Shown here: piece after piece, positions 18,361 through 27,709 of the stretch
Layout: each line of letters begins with the position of its first letter
Numbering within the stretch: position 1 is the stretch's first letter
Assembly (NCBI GenBank): GCA_016342285.1
Contig: JAEINQ010000012.1
Location: forward strand, 1-64,000
Source of the DNA: Desulfobacterales bacterium
Lineage (GTDB): Bacteria; Desulfobacterota; Desulfobacteria; Desulfobacterales; JAEINQ01
DNA length: 64,000 nucleotides
Direction of reading: 5' to 3'
The notes under the pieces: model-generated
Databases searched by the model: none
Told to the model about the DNA's origin: nothing
What the model saw: the letters and a program-made list of their open reading frames with translations, nothing else
Position numbers and translations under genes: made by a program

Positions 18361-18563
18361 TTTGCATCGCTTCGCCAATAGATGTGAATGTTATGAGCGG
18401 CAAAACATGTCATTTGGGAAAACTTCGCTCCGAAAAGTGGCCTGCGGGGACCGGCCAGGTCGGCCGGTCCAAAAAATAATCTGCGGGTGTCGGCGCGTGT
18501 CTGCGGTTAATGAAATCATATGGCATCCCATTTGTATTTTCGTGCCCTTAGGGACGCATCACC

Positions 18564-19301
18564 ATGACAGCCATCGTCAACCCCGTCAAGAACCGGAACA
18601 GCCCGCAACTGGGGCCGGTGGCGGTCATGGCCGCCACGCAGCCGGATTTCAAGGACCTGCGGGCCGCCCTGGCAATGGACGGGCAACGGCAGCGTCCTTT
18701 GTATATGAGCCGGCTGTGCCTGCCGGACAAGGGCCATGGCCCCTGTCTGGCCGGTCCCATGATCGGCGCGCCCTATGCGGTCATGGTGATGGAGACCCTG
18801 ATCGCCTGGGGTGCGAAAACCTTTTTATTCCTGGGTTGGTGTGGCGCGATTTCGCCGCAGGTGCGAACCGGCGATATTGTCCTGCCCACCGGGGGAATGA
18901 TCGACGAAGGGACCTCGCCCCATTATGGAATGGCCGGCGGACAGATCGCCCGACCTTCGGCGCCCCTTGTCAAAAAGGTCTCCGCGCTACTGGAGACCCT
19001 GGACGTCCCCTGGCATGCCGGGCATGTCTGGACCACGGACGCCATCTATCGGGAAACTGAGGCGGCGGTCCGCCGCCACCAGGGCCAGGGGGTGCTGGCC
19101 GTGGAGATGGAAACCTCGGCCCTGTTTGCGGCAGCGGCCTTTCGAGGCGTGGAGGTGGTCAGCCTGCTGGTGGTCTCCGACGAACTCAGTTCCCTCACCT
19201 GGTGTCCCGGATTCAAGGACAGCCGGTTTGTGGACTCCCGCCGAACCCTTGTGACGGCCCTGGCGGCATTTTTGTCTGACCCCGAGGCGGGGGAGTCGTA
19301 A
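18564..19301 (+). CDS. Nucleoside phosphorylase family protein
   Basis: A 245-residue enzyme of the PNP/UDP phosphorylase superfamily, which splits nucleosides with phosphate in salvage. Seen in order: the N-terminal strand and ligand loop, the phosphate/ribose region GPMIGAPYAVMVMETLIAWG, the glycine turn FLGWCGAIS, and the ribose-contacting VEMETSALFAAAAFRG near residue 185. The ETSAL form is typical of uridine/purine phosphorylases. Which base is used is not clear: the motif fits uridine phosphorylase or a methylthioadenosine-type enzyme. It stands alone, with a family B repeat downstream. Confidence 0.85.
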   Translation: MTAIVNPVKNRNSPQLGPVAVMAATQPDFKDLRAALAMDGQRQRPLYMSRLCLPDKGHGPCLAGPMIGAPYAVMVMETLIAWGAKTFLFLGWCGAISPQVRTGDIVLPTGGMIDEGTSPHYGMAGGQIARPSAPLVKKVSALLETLDVPWHAGHVWTTDAIYRETEAAVRRHQGQGVLAVEMETSALFAAAAFRGVEVVSLLVVSDELSSLTWCPGFKDSRFVDSRRTLVTALAAFLSDPEAGES

Positions 19302-19326
19302 TCTGCCAATGCTTTCAATACGAAGT

Positions 19327-19410
19327 CGGAATCCACATCCTTTGGGCGTGGTCAGGGTCAATTGGCCATGCCGAGACGCCCATGATGCAAGTGACTAAAG
19401 TGAACTAAAG
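19327..19410 (+). repeat. Family B repeat, long form, copy 3
   Basis: It starts with GGAATCCACATCC and GGGCGTGGTCAG, followed by the shared tail ending in GTGACTAAAGTGAACTAAAG. It ends 2 bp before the ATG of the ligase-like gene. Confidence 0.85.
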
Positions 19411-19412
19411 TT

Positions 19413-21554
19413 ATGGACGATCAGTCCCTTGATATCGAAGCCCTGGTCCAACGGCTCGACCAATACAATACGGCCTATCGCAATGGCAGGCCCATGGTCT
19501 CCGATGCCGAGTACGACCGTTTCGTGGAGCAGTTGCGCGATATTTCGTCGGACCATCCGTTTCTTCGGGCGGTCGAACCGGAAGAATTTTCCGGCAAGAA
19601 AAAGATTCAGCACCCGGACCCCATGCTCTCCACGGAGAAGGCCTACACGGAAGAAGACCTTCGGCGATTCGTGCTTCGCGTGGAAAAGGCCGCCGGGCTG
19701 GTCGGGGCGGACGCCATCCGGTTTCGGGTCACTGCCAAGCTGGACGGACTGGCCGGCCGCGATGATGGGCACTTGCTCGTCACCCGCGGCGACGGACGCT
19801 GGGGGTACGACATCACCAATGCCTATGAAAAAGGGGTGGTTCCCGTAGGCGGCCGAGGTGGCGGACTCGGTGAAATCGTTATTGTCAAATCCTATTTCGA
19901 TACCCACCTTTCATCCGTTTTTGAGCATCCCCGAAATCTTGTTGTGGGCATTATCTCCTCGGATCAGGTGAACGACCAGGCCCTCCGGGCACTGGAAGAT
20001 CAGGCGGTTCATTTTGTCGCCTACAGCACAATGGCGGGGCAGGTCTGTTCCGCGGAAGAGCTGGTTACAAATACCGCCGACATCACCGATACGGTTCTCG
20101 ACGGGATCGACTACCCCGTGGACGGTTTGGTGGCAGAAGTGACCGATGTTGCGGTGCGTCGTGCCATGGGGCGGACGGCCCATCACTACCGGTGGCAGAT
20201 TGCCATCAAGACCCGTGGCGAGACCGCTTTGACCACCGTTGTCCATGTGACCTGGCAGATCGGCCGGACCGGCAATGTGACCCCGGTGATGGCGGTGGTT
20301 CCGGTCCCTTTATCCGGGGCCACCATTGGGCGGGTTACGGCCCACAACGCCGGTATGATTGAACGCCACCGGATCGGCCCGGGCGCCGAGATCGAGATCA
20401 TTCGAAGCGGCGAAGTCATTCCCAAACTGGAGCGTGTCCTGTCGCCGTCCGCGGAAACATCGCTCCCGTCAAGCTGCCCTTCCTGCGGGACAAAACTCAT
20501 ACGGCAAAACGATTTTCTTCGCTGTCCCAACACGGAAGGCTGTCGGGACCAGGCGATTCAGCGGATCCGGTATTGGTTCCACACACTGGGCAACGCCGAC
20601 TGGTTTGGCCAAAAGACCGTGGAAAAACTCGTGGACGCCGGCTTTTCAACCCTGGAAAAGATCTATGACATGAACGCGGCGGACTACGAGGGCCTCGGAT
20701 TCGGCCCGGTTCAGTCCGTCAACCTGGAAACGGCCACCCGGTTGAGCCGGACCCAGATCATCGAAGACTGGCGATTTCTTGCCGCTTTCGGAATACCGGA
20801 TCTCGGACTGGGCGACAGTCGTAATCTCCTTCGCGTCTTTCCCCTGGAAATGCTGCCGCATGTCAGCCCGGAGCAGATTGCCAGGATTCGTGGATTCGGT
20901 GAACGGACCGGCCATCAAATCGCTGAAGGCCTTTTCTCCCGGAGGAAGATGATTGGCCATATGCTGGCCCGGAACTTTTCGCTGGAACGGACCCAGCCGC
21001 GCATGATGGATTTCATTCTGGCGTTGGGGCTTATGGCGGGCATTGATCGCATCGAAGGCCTTTCCCAGAAAGAGAAAAAGACGAAGACGGAGGCCCTGGC
21101 GGGTATTCTGGCCGGTCGCATGAGCCTTGAGGCCTTGGCCGCAGGAGATGAAACAGCGGCTCTGGCGGCGTGCGGTGGAGATCGCGCCGTCTGCGAACGG
21201 GTGATGACAGCGGCAAACACACTGGCCGACAGCCTGGCCATGGCCGCCGGGTTGCCCTTGGAATGGATCCGCCCCGCAGAAATCCGCAACACCGGCAGGG
21301 CGTCGGCCATATCGGGAAAACGGATCGTTTTTACCGGAAAAATGCAGCGAGGATCCCGCCAGGAGATGATGCGATTGGCCGAGGAGATGGGCGCCGTGGT
21401 TCAGACAGCGGTCAGCGGCAATACCGACCTTCTGGTCTGCGGTGAGAAAGTCGGTGACAAGAAGATGGAAAAGGCACGGGCCGCGGATGTTCTCATCCTT
21501 TCCGAATCCGAATACCTTCAGATGATCGACAAGGAGGGTGGGGATTCATCGTGA
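19413..21554 (+). CDS. LigA-like NAD-dependent DNA ligase, divergent active site
   Basis: A 713-residue protein with the whole LigA architecture. It has an N-terminal Ia domain (SDAEYDRF conserved), an adenylation domain with the nucleotide-accepting lysine motif AKLDG near residue 111, an OB fold (WQIGRTGNVTPVMAVVPV, then GAEIEIIRSGEVIPKLE), a four-Cys zinc finger (CPSCG then CPNTEGC), a helix-hairpin-helix region and a C-terminal BRCT domain. Against E. coli LigA as I remember it, several essential residues of the adenylation domain differ: the Glu two before the lysine is Thr, the RGE motif is absent, and the DGVVIK lysine is Glu (DGLVAE). The DNA-binding parts are much better kept than the catalytic part. 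It may be a paralogue with altered chemistry. It overlaps acylphosphatase by 4 bp. Confidence 0.8.
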   Translation: MDDQSLDIEALVQRLDQYNTAYRNGRPMVSDAEYDRFVEQLRDISSDHPFLRAVEPEEFSGKKKIQHPDPMLSTEKAYTEEDLRRFVLRVEKAAGLVGADAIRFRVTAKLDGLAGRDDGHLLVTRGDGRWGYDITNAYEKGVVPVGGRGGGLGEIVIVKSYFDTHLSSVFEHPRNLVVGIISSDQVNDQALRALEDQAVHFVAYSTMAGQVCSAEELVTNTADITDTVLDGIDYPVDGLVAEVTDVAVRRAMGRTAHHYRWQIAIKTRGETALTTVVHVTWQIGRTGNVTPVMAVVPVPLSGATIGRVTAHNAGMIERHRIGPGAEIEIIRSGEVIPKLERVLSPSAETSLPSSCPSCGTKLIRQNDFLRCPNTEGCRDQAIQRIRYWFHTLGNADWFGQKTVEKLVDAGFSTLEKIYDMNAADYEGLGFGPVQSVNLETATRLSRTQIIEDWRFLAAFGIPDLGLGDSRNLLRVFPLEMLPHVSPEQIARIRGFGERTGHQIAEGLFSRRKMIGHMLARNFSLERTQPRMMDFILALGLMAGIDRIEGLSQKEKKTKTEALAGILAGRMSLEALAAGDETAALAACGGDRAVCERVMTAANTLADSLAMAAGLPLEWIRPAEIRNTGRASAISGKRIVFTGKMQRGSRQEMMRLAEEMGAVVQTAVSGNTDLLVCGEKVGDKKMEKARAADVLILSESEYLQMIDKEGGDSS

Positions 21555-21832
21555 TCGGTCAAAAAAGAGCGCATCTCCGCATCTCTGGTATCGTCCAGGG
21601 GGTGTGCTTCCGGTGGGAAACCACTCGTAGCGCCCGGGCATTGGGGGTGACCGGCTGGGTTCGCAACCGGTCTGACGGCTCGGTGGAAGTGGTCTGTGAA
21701 GGAGACCGGGCCAATGTGGAAGCGTTTATCGACTGGTGCCGCAAAGGGCCGCAAATGGCGCGTGTGGATGCGATCCAGCTGGAATGGGGGAGTCCGTTGG
21801 GGGGATTTGAGGCTTTTGAGGTGATTCGATAG
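21551..21832 (+). CDS. Acylphosphatase
   Basis: A 93-residue enzyme that hydrolyses acyl phosphates. The family signature is intact: GIVQGVCFRWETTRSAR supplies the catalytic Arg and GWVRNRSDGSVEVVCEG the catalytic Asn. It starts with GTG at 21551 inside the stop of the ligase-like gene, so translation is probably coupled. Length is normal. The gene symbol acyP is plausible. Confidence 0.93.
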   Translation: MIGQKRAHLRISGIVQGVCFRWETTRSARALGVTGWVRNRSDGSVEVVCEGDRANVEAFIDWCRKGPQMARVDAIQLEWGSPLGGFEAFEVIR

Positions 21833-21951
21833 CCGGTTTGCTCTGAGATAAAGCCGCTTTGCTTTCTTCCCCCAAGACAATGGGAGCACAGGGCCTGTCA
21901 TGCCTGTGACGGATCGCCGTACGACTGAAAATGACATGGCCGCTGGGGCAG

Positions 21952-21981
21952 AAAAAAAAGGGGGCACTTGCCCCCCTTTTT
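21952..21981 (-). terminator. Terminator between acylphosphatase and HU
   Basis: A GGGGGC/GCCCCC hairpin flanked by an A run on one side and a T run on the other. It can stop transcripts from both convergent genes; on the minus strand it lies 30 bp after the HU stop. Confidence 0.85.
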
Positions 21982-22010
21982 GGTTGTCGAAGGTTCGACT
22001 GTGAAACGAT

Positions 22011-22283
22011 TTAGATGGCGTCTTTGAGCTTTTTCCCGGGGCGGAATTTAACGACGTTGGATGCCTTGATTTTGATGCTCTCACCCGTCTGGGGATTTCG
22101 GCCCTTGCGGGCTTTGCGCCGGATTTTGGCGAACGTGCCGAAGCCGACCAGTGTCACTTTACCGTCTTTTTTCTTCAGCGCCTTGGTCACGTTTCCGACG
22201 AAAGAGTCAAGTGCCGCCGCGGCAGCAGTTTTGGAAATGCCTGCATCCTTGGACATTATTTCGATCAATTCTGCTTTTGTCAT
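22011..22283 (-). CDS. HU-family DNA-binding protein
   Basis: A 90-residue nucleoid protein of the HU/IHF family. MTKAELIEIMSKDAG is the typical start. VTLVGFGTFAKIRRKARKGR and NPQTGESIKI form the DNA-binding arms with the conserved Pro in the arm tip. It binds and bends DNA as a dimer. The FGTF and NPQTG motifs fit HU better than IHF-alpha or -beta. It has its own promoter and terminator. Confidence 0.95.
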   Translation of the reverse strand: MTKAELIEIMSKDAGISKTAAAAALDSFVGNVTKALKKKDGKVTLVGFGTFAKIRRKARKGRNPQTGESIKIKASNVVKFRPGKKLKDAI

Positions 22284-22340
22284 CGTTCGGTACCCCCCTT
22301 TTTGTGTTTATGACATCAAAAAACCCCCGGCAATATTAGA

Positions 22341-22369
22341 TCCATACAAAAGGAAAACCGCCATGTCAA
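22341..22369 (-). promoter_or_regulatory. Sigma-70 promoter of the HU gene
   Basis: On the minus strand TTGACA (22364-22369) and TATGGA (22341-22346) are separated by 17 bp. It points at the HU start codon at 22283. Confidence 0.6.
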
Positions 22370-22410
22370 CATGAATCAGTGGTTGGCGGCATTTTTGGTC
22401 GGAATCCGCT

Positions 22411-23514
22411 TTAAATCAGGGCGTCCACAAACTGGCCCGGATTAAATTCCTGCAAATCATCGATGGATTCGCCGATACCGATATATTTAAGCGGAAGGTT
22501 CAGACTGTCACAGATGGCGACGGCGATGCCGCCGCGGGCGGTGCCATCGAGCTTGGTCAGGGCGATTCCGGTTATACCGATGGCCTGGTTGAACATCTCG
22601 GCCTGGCTTAAGGCGTTCTGGCCGGTGGTGGCATCGAGGACGAGTAGCACTTCGTGGGGCGCTTCGGGAAGCACTTTGCCAATGGTTCGGTGGATTTTTT
22701 TCAATTCTTCCATCAGGTTGACCTTGGTGTGAAGCCGCCCGGCAGTGTCGATGAGGACTAGATCGGCCTTTCGTGCCACAGCGGCCTCAACGCTGTCGTA
22801 AGCCACCGAGGCCGGGTCGGCGTTGTCCTTGTGTTTGACGATCTCCGCCCCGGCCCGGTTTGCCCAGATATCGAGTTGCTCGATGGCCGCGGCCCGGAAG
22901 GTGTCGGCGGCACCGATGATGACTTTTTGGCCGTCGGCCACTGCCTTTGCCGCCAGTTTCCCGATGGTGGTGGTCTTGCCGACCCCATTGACACCCACCA
23001 CCATGACCACCTTCGGCCCGATGGCGGGAACACCGGTCGCGGGGGCGGGTTGATCGATGATGGCCAGCATTTCTTCCTTCAAGGCCGCTTTGAATTCATC
23101 GGCCGTGGCAATCGATCCCCGTTTGGCAATGCGTTCCAGCAGGTTCGCGGTTGTCCTGACGCCTACATCGGCGGTGATCAATAGTTCCTCGAGTTCTTCA
23201 ATCAGATCTCCGTCTAATTGCCTTCCTCCGGCAAAGAGGTCGTCGATGTCGGTGGTCAGGATGCGGCGGGTTTTGGAAAGGCCCTTCTTCAACCGGTTGA
23301 AAAAGCCTCCCGGCTCTTTTTTCATCTCCGTGTCCCCGGGAACATCGTCTGAAATATCTTCGACGGTTTGCCTTTCATCGGACCCGTCAGAAGAGGGTTT
23401 TTCGCTTGATTCGCCAAAGCCAGGCACCTGGGCTGCCTTCAGTGCGTCTCCGGCCGCTTGCTTATCATCGGTATGGATCGATTTCTTTTCTCTTTTGAAC
23501 CATTTAAAGGCCAT
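22411..23514 (-). CDS. ftsY: Signal recognition particle receptor FtsY
   Basis: The 367-residue SRP receptor, a GTPase at the inner membrane that brings translating ribosomes to SecYEG. An acidic, basic-start A domain (about 1-75) precedes the NG core. The GTPase has P-loop GVNGVGKTTTIGKLA, the DTFRAAA insertion motif, DTAGR and TKLDGTARGG. The C-terminus IGIGESIDDLQEFNPGQFV is the family ending. It follows smc by 39 bp on the same strand, so the two are probably one operon. Confidence 0.97.
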   Translation of the reverse strand: MAFKWFKREKKSIHTDDKQAAGDALKAAQVPGFGESSEKPSSDGSDERQTVEDISDDVPGDTEMKKEPGGFFNRLKKGLSKTRRILTTDIDDLFAGGRQLDGDLIEELEELLITADVGVRTTANLLERIAKRGSIATADEFKAALKEEMLAIIDQPAPATGVPAIGPKVVMVVGVNGVGKTTTIGKLAAKAVADGQKVIIGAADTFRAAAIEQLDIWANRAGAEIVKHKDNADPASVAYDSVEAAVARKADLVLIDTAGRLHTKVNLMEELKKIHRTIGKVLPEAPHEVLLVLDATTGQNALSQAEMFNQAIGITGIALTKLDGTARGGIAVAICDSLNLPLKYIGIGESIDDLQEFNPGQFVDALI

Positions 23515-23553
23515 GCGGTCCTTTCATGGGGCCAGTTGAATTCACAATCACTT

Positions 23554-26500
23554 CTAAGCGGCGGCCTGAAGGTCGACCGATACGATTTTGGAAACGCCCT
23601 TTTTTTCCATGGTAATGCCGAAAAGGGTATCGGCAAACTCCATGCTGTTTTTGTTATGGGTGATCATAATGATCTGGGACTTTTCTCCGATAATCTTCAG
23701 CAGTTCGTTGAACCGGTGGACATTGACATCGTCTAGCGGGGCATCGATCTCGTCGAGAAGACAAAATGAGGCGGGCTTCAGCAAAAAGATGGAGAAAATA
23801 AAAGCAATGGCCGACAATGCCTTTTCGCCACCGGAGAGCAGGCTCATGCGGGTGAGCTTTTTTCCGGGCGGATGAATCAGGAATTCAACCCCGGTCTCCA
23901 GGGGTTTTTCCGGTTCCGTCAAGATCAGCTTGGCCGTTCCGCCGTCGAAGAGTCGGGGGAATACTTCTCCCATCTTCTGGTTGACTTGTTCGAAGATCTC
24001 CATAAAACGGTCTTGGGTAATTCGGTTGATTTTTCGAATGACCTTGTGCAGATCCTCCATGGCCTTGATGAGGTCTTCACGCTGTTCCAGGAGAAAATCG
24101 TAGCGGTCCTTGAGTTGCTCGTACTCACGAATGGCGCCCAGGTTGACGTCGGTGATTGCGGCGATCTTTCTTCGGAAACGGGCCAATTCGTTTTCCATGG
24201 CTTCAAGGTCCGGCGGCGGCGGGGGGGGGGCGGTTTCCGCCGACGGTGCCGACGGGTCGTTTTTTGCGATACTTTCCGGGCGGCAGGCGTCAATGGTTTG
24301 CTGGTAGCGATCCATGAGCCCTTGGGCGATATTCTCCTGTTTGACCTGAAGCTGGGACAGTTCCAGTTCGAGAAGGCGGATGTTTTGCAGCGCCGCGTCT
24401 CGTTTGGTTTGAATCTCCGATATGATGCGGTCGTTCTCCTGGAGGTTGCCATCGATGATCCGATAATCACGCTCAACGTCTTCCAGTCGTTTGTCAGCCC
24501 CCTTGAGTTGCTCGTACATGCCGCCGAGCGCTTCTTCATGGGTGTCGATTTTGCGTTTGGCCTCCATGCGTCGCTCTGCCTTGCGGGTAATGTCCCGGGT
24601 GAGTTGTTCGAGCCGGATTTGTCCGTCTTTTTGAAAATCGGCGAGACGGGTCAGGGTTTGCCGGCTGTTGTCCAGGCTGGCGCTTAAGGAGGTCAGTTTC
24701 AGCTTGTGTTCAAGGACCGTCTGGTTGAAGGCCTCGGCTTCGTTGGACACCGCAGTGATGGTTGCCGTGGCCTGGGTGATCCGCTGCCGGGCCGATTCGA
24801 CCTGGCCGGCGATCTGGGCCAGTTCACCATCGACCTTGGAGATTTCCTGGGCCACATCTTCGGATTCCCCTTCGAGTTGTTCCTGTTCGAGTCGGACGAT
24901 GTCCAGGTGCCGGCGTCCGTTTTTCAAATCCTCGGCTGCGCGGTAAAGGGCTTTTTCCGCGGCAATCTCGTCCTGGGTGGTCTGGTGGCGCAGGCTGATG
25001 CATTTTTGAAGGCCCGTTTCGATGGTGCGAACATCGGATTCAAGGGCCTTCTGCAGCTCTTTGGCCGCGGCCAGCTTCGCGTCGAAATCGTTGACCTGTG
25101 CCTCCAAACTTTTGATTTCCTGTTTCTTGCTGAGAATTCCCGAAAGGTTTTTCGAGGCCCCCCCCATGAGAATGCCTTCACGGGTCAAGACGGTGCCGTT
25201 TTTGGTTACCAGGGTGGCCTGGCCGTCCATTCGGCGGTGGACATCCACAGCCGTGGCCAGGTCATCGGTGACCAGGACATGGCCGAGCAGCATTTGCAGC
25301 ATCCGATCCTGACCGTTTCGCGCCGCAACATGGTCCAGCAGGCGTTCGGCCGAGGCCTCGGACAGGCAGGCGGTGGTCGGTTCCCGGATCGTTGACACCG
25401 GAATGAATCCGCCCCGCCCGGTACCGGCCCGGTTGAGAAAATCGATGGCTGAAAGGCCGTCGGACGGGTCTTGGACAAGGATGTGTTGCAGCGCGTCACC
25501 GAGCACCGCTTCCACGGCGGTTTCGTAGGTCGGTTCGGGTTCTATCTGGTCCGCCACCAACCCGATAAGGTGGGCGGGGAGCGCCGCGTCCTCGGCCTTG
25601 CTGGCTTGAATCACGCTGCGTACGCCGTCCTTGTACCACTCAAGATTGTCTTCCATTTTCTTTAGCGCGGCGTGACGGCTTTTCGCCTTGTTGCGCTCCA
25701 GTTCCAGGGTCTGAGCGATCCGAACCTGGTTGCTCAGCGCCTCATTTTTCTCTCGGAGCCGGATCTGATGGTCTTCCACCTCCTGATTGAGTTGGACCAG
25801 TTCCCGGCGAATCTCCTCGTGGGTATCCCGGGCCTCGGTTTCCGCCAGGGCCAGGGTGGTGATCCGGGCCATGGCGGTCGCCTGTTCCTCGGCGATGCGT
25901 TTCATGCGTCGTTCCAGGCTTTCGCGCGTGTTGGTGGCATTCTGGTGGATGTTTCGAAATCGCGCCTCCTGGGCCACCAGATTCATCAGGGCCGCCTTGT
26001 CTGTCTCCAGCTTTCCGTTGAGTTCCGTCAGCCGGTCGCGCACCGCCTGGGTGGCCTGTTTTTCCTTTTCGATCTCGGCATTGACCCGGGCTGCCTCGGC
26101 CTCCATCTGCGTGTGGTCACGCTGGACCTGGGCGATTTCAACCGTCATGTCCCGGTTCTTGCCTTCCAGTTCGACCCTGGCCGTCTCAAGGGTTTCAATT
26201 TCTTCGGCCAGGTTGTCCATGTCCTGTCGTGCGTGGGTCAGGTCGTTTTCGAACCGGTCGATGCCGCGTTGGGTGTCAAAACGCCTTGTCTTGAGCTCGG
26301 AGATTTCCTGGCCCTTTTGGGTCCGTTCAAGTTTGATGGCTTCGACAGCGGCATCTATTTTCCTGATCTGCGAAGCGTGGGACAGGTCCGTGTCCCTGAG
26401 TTGCTGAAGCCGTGCTCCGGACCGGGTCAACTCGGCCGACAGACGGTCATGCAAAAAAACGGCGATGTTCATGTCGAGCCGTCGAATCCGCCTCTGGTAT

Positions 26501-27159
26501 TTGTTGTAGAGTTCCGCTTTTCGTGCCTGACGTCTGAGGCTGTCCATCTGTCGTTTAATTTCAGTGGTGATGTCGGCCAGGCGAAGCAGGTTGCGATGGG
26601 TTGCATCCACCTTTCGCAGGGCCTCGATCCGACGGGCCTTGTAGCGGGTGATGCCGGCCGCCTCTTCGATGAAGGCGCGGCGCTCTTCGGGACCGGCGTC
26701 GGTGATGGCGCCGATGTTGCCCTGCTGGATCACGGCATAGGAGCGTGCTCCCATACCGCTGCCCATGAAGAGATTGTAGATATCCTTGAGGCGACAGGGC
26801 CGGCGGTTGATAAAATAGGCGCGTTCTCCGCTGCGGTACATGCGCCGGGTCAGCTGAATTTCGGTAAAGTCCTTGAATTCTTCCGGCCCGGAACCGTTGT
26901 CGTTGGAAATGGTCAGCGAAACTTCGGCCATGTTCAGGGGGGGCTTGCCGTTGGTGCCGGCAAAAATCACGTCCTCCATGGATTTGCCGCGGAGCTGTTT
27001 GACGCTCTGTTCGCCCATGACCCATCTCAAGGCGTCGAGAATGTTGCTCTTGCCGCAGCCGTTTGGCCCCACGACGGCCGATACGCCGGGGGGGAAATGG
27101 ATTGAGGTCTTTTCATGAAAAGATTTGAAGCCGGTCAGGTCGAGTTTTTTCAGTTTCAT
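23554..27159 (-). CDS. smc: Chromosome segregation protein SMC
   Basis: A 1201-residue ATPase that organises and segregates chromosomes with ScpA and ScpB. The N-terminal Walker A is GPNGCGKSN at about 33-41. Long coiled coils run from about 165-500 and 670-1015, with the hinge (PAHLIGLVADQIEPEPTYET) between. The C-terminal head has signature LLSGGEKALSAIAF near residue 1104 and Walker B CLLDEIDAPLDD. A low-complexity Pro stretch near residue 975 interrupts the second coil. ATG 27159 is used because GGAG lies upstream; the frame also has TTG 27165. It has the normal family length. Confidence 0.98.
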   Translation of the reverse strand: MKLKKLDLTGFKSFHEKTSIHFPPGVSAVVGPNGCGKSNILDALRWVMGEQSVKQLRGKSMEDVIFAGTNGKPPLNMAEVSLTISNDNGSGPEEFKDFTEIQLTRRMYRSGERAYFINRRPCRLKDIYNLFMGSGMGARSYAVIQQGNIGAITDAGPEERRAFIEEAAGITRYKARRIEALRKVDATHRNLLRLADITTEIKRQMDSLRRQARKAELYNKYQRRIRRLDMNIAVFLHDRLSAELTRSGARLQQLRDTDLSHASQIRKIDAAVEAIKLERTQKGQEISELKTRRFDTQRGIDRFENDLTHARQDMDNLAEEIETLETARVELEGKNRDMTVEIAQVQRDHTQMEAEAARVNAEIEKEKQATQAVRDRLTELNGKLETDKAALMNLVAQEARFRNIHQNATNTRESLERRMKRIAEEQATAMARITTLALAETEARDTHEEIRRELVQLNQEVEDHQIRLREKNEALSNQVRIAQTLELERNKAKSRHAALKKMEDNLEWYKDGVRSVIQASKAEDAALPAHLIGLVADQIEPEPTYETAVEAVLGDALQHILVQDPSDGLSAIDFLNRAGTGRGGFIPVSTIREPTTACLSEASAERLLDHVAARNGQDRMLQMLLGHVLVTDDLATAVDVHRRMDGQATLVTKNGTVLTREGILMGGASKNLSGILSKKQEIKSLEAQVNDFDAKLAAAKELQKALESDVRTIETGLQKCISLRHQTTQDEIAAEKALYRAAEDLKNGRRHLDIVRLEQEQLEGESEDVAQEISKVDGELAQIAGQVESARQRITQATATITAVSNEAEAFNQTVLEHKLKLTSLSASLDNSRQTLTRLADFQKDGQIRLEQLTRDITRKAERRMEAKRKIDTHEEALGGMYEQLKGADKRLEDVERDYRIIDGNLQENDRIISEIQTKRDAALQNIRLLELELSQLQVKQENIAQGLMDRYQQTIDACRPESIAKNDPSAPSAETAPPPPPPDLEAMENELARFRRKIAAITDVNLGAIREYEQLKDRYDFLLEQREDLIKAMEDLHKVIRKINRITQDRFMEIFEQVNQKMGEVFPRLFDGGTAKLILTEPEKPLETGVEFLIHPPGKKLTRMSLLSGGEKALSAIAFIFSIFLLKPASFCLLDEIDAPLDDVNVHRFNELLKIIGEKSQIIMITHNKNSMEFADTLFGITMEKKGVSKIVSVDLQAAA

Positions 27160-27228
27160 GTCCAAACGCTCCTGGACGGCGAACCGGCCGGTCAGTCAAT
27201 GACCTTGCCGGGCCTCACGGTTCGATTT

Positions 27229-27310
27229 GGGAGTCCACGTCCTGTGGGCGTGGTCAGAGTAAACTGGCTATGCCGAGACAGCTTTGTTGCCAGTGACCAA
27301 AGTGAACTAA
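27229..27310 (+). repeat. Family B repeat, long form, copy 4
   Basis: It has CCACG-9-CGTGG and the tail CTGGCTATGCCGAGACAGC, ending in GTGACCAAAGTGAACTAA. It lies upstream of smc but in antisense orientation to it. Confidence 0.8.
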
Positions 27311-27335
27311 TCCGCCAGAGGCGGACAAGAGGTTT

Positions 27336-27432
27336 GGAGTGAGCTAAAGTTAAGGAATTCGGCCCCTTATAAAAAATGGGGGAGCGCAGCGACTCCTCAA
27401 CTTTAGTCACTTTAGCTCACTTTAGTCACTCC
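27336..27432. repeat. Inverted tandem GTGA-CTAAA units
   Basis: The left arm (27336-27355) reads GGAGTGAGCTAAAGTTAAGG. The right arm (27395-27432) is its inverse but carries extra 9-10-bp units, so the repeats are tandem as well as inverted. The same unit ends the family B long copies. Confidence 0.65.
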
Positions 27433-27678
27433 ACGCTTATCCCGGCCCCTTCCAGGGGCAACCCAAAGCCTGTGGTCCCCCATGTCAGCGGCGCAACATT
27501 GCCATTATAATGGTTCAGACCATAGCAGCGAGGCTTCACTTTGTAAAGAAAAATGCACTATCCAGAGGGGAAGGGGAGGGCTTTAGCCACAATATATTGT
27601 ATCGCGGTGGTCCTGGTTTTCGATATCCGCACTGGCGGCCAACAGGCGGCGAAGGGGGAAACGTCGGGATTGCGGAAA

Positions 27679-27703
27679 GCCGACACCCATGCCGGGTGCC
27701 GGC
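27679..27703 (-). terminator. Terminator of the amino-acid ABC operon
   Basis: GCCGGCACCC and GGGTGTCGGC pair over a 5-base loop on the minus strand, 6 bp after the ATPase stop. A short T stretch follows. Confidence 0.6.
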
Positions 27704-27709
27704 TGCCGT

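Larger units (their letters stand above)
27160..27709. other. Repeat-rich intergenic stretch
   Basis: It holds no gene that I can support. It contains family B copy 4, an inverted pair of tandem GTGA-CTAAA units (27336-27432), and the terminator of the amino-acid transporter operon. Outside these it is unremarkable. Confidence 0.6.

Noticed and set aside
25672..27105. Long plus-strand open frame opposite smc
   Set aside because: It mirrors smc codons; the translation has no recognisable fold and smc motifs are complete on the other strand.
27336..27432. CRISPR-like repeated units
   Set aside because: Units of 9-10 bp with no spacers of constant length and no cas genes.
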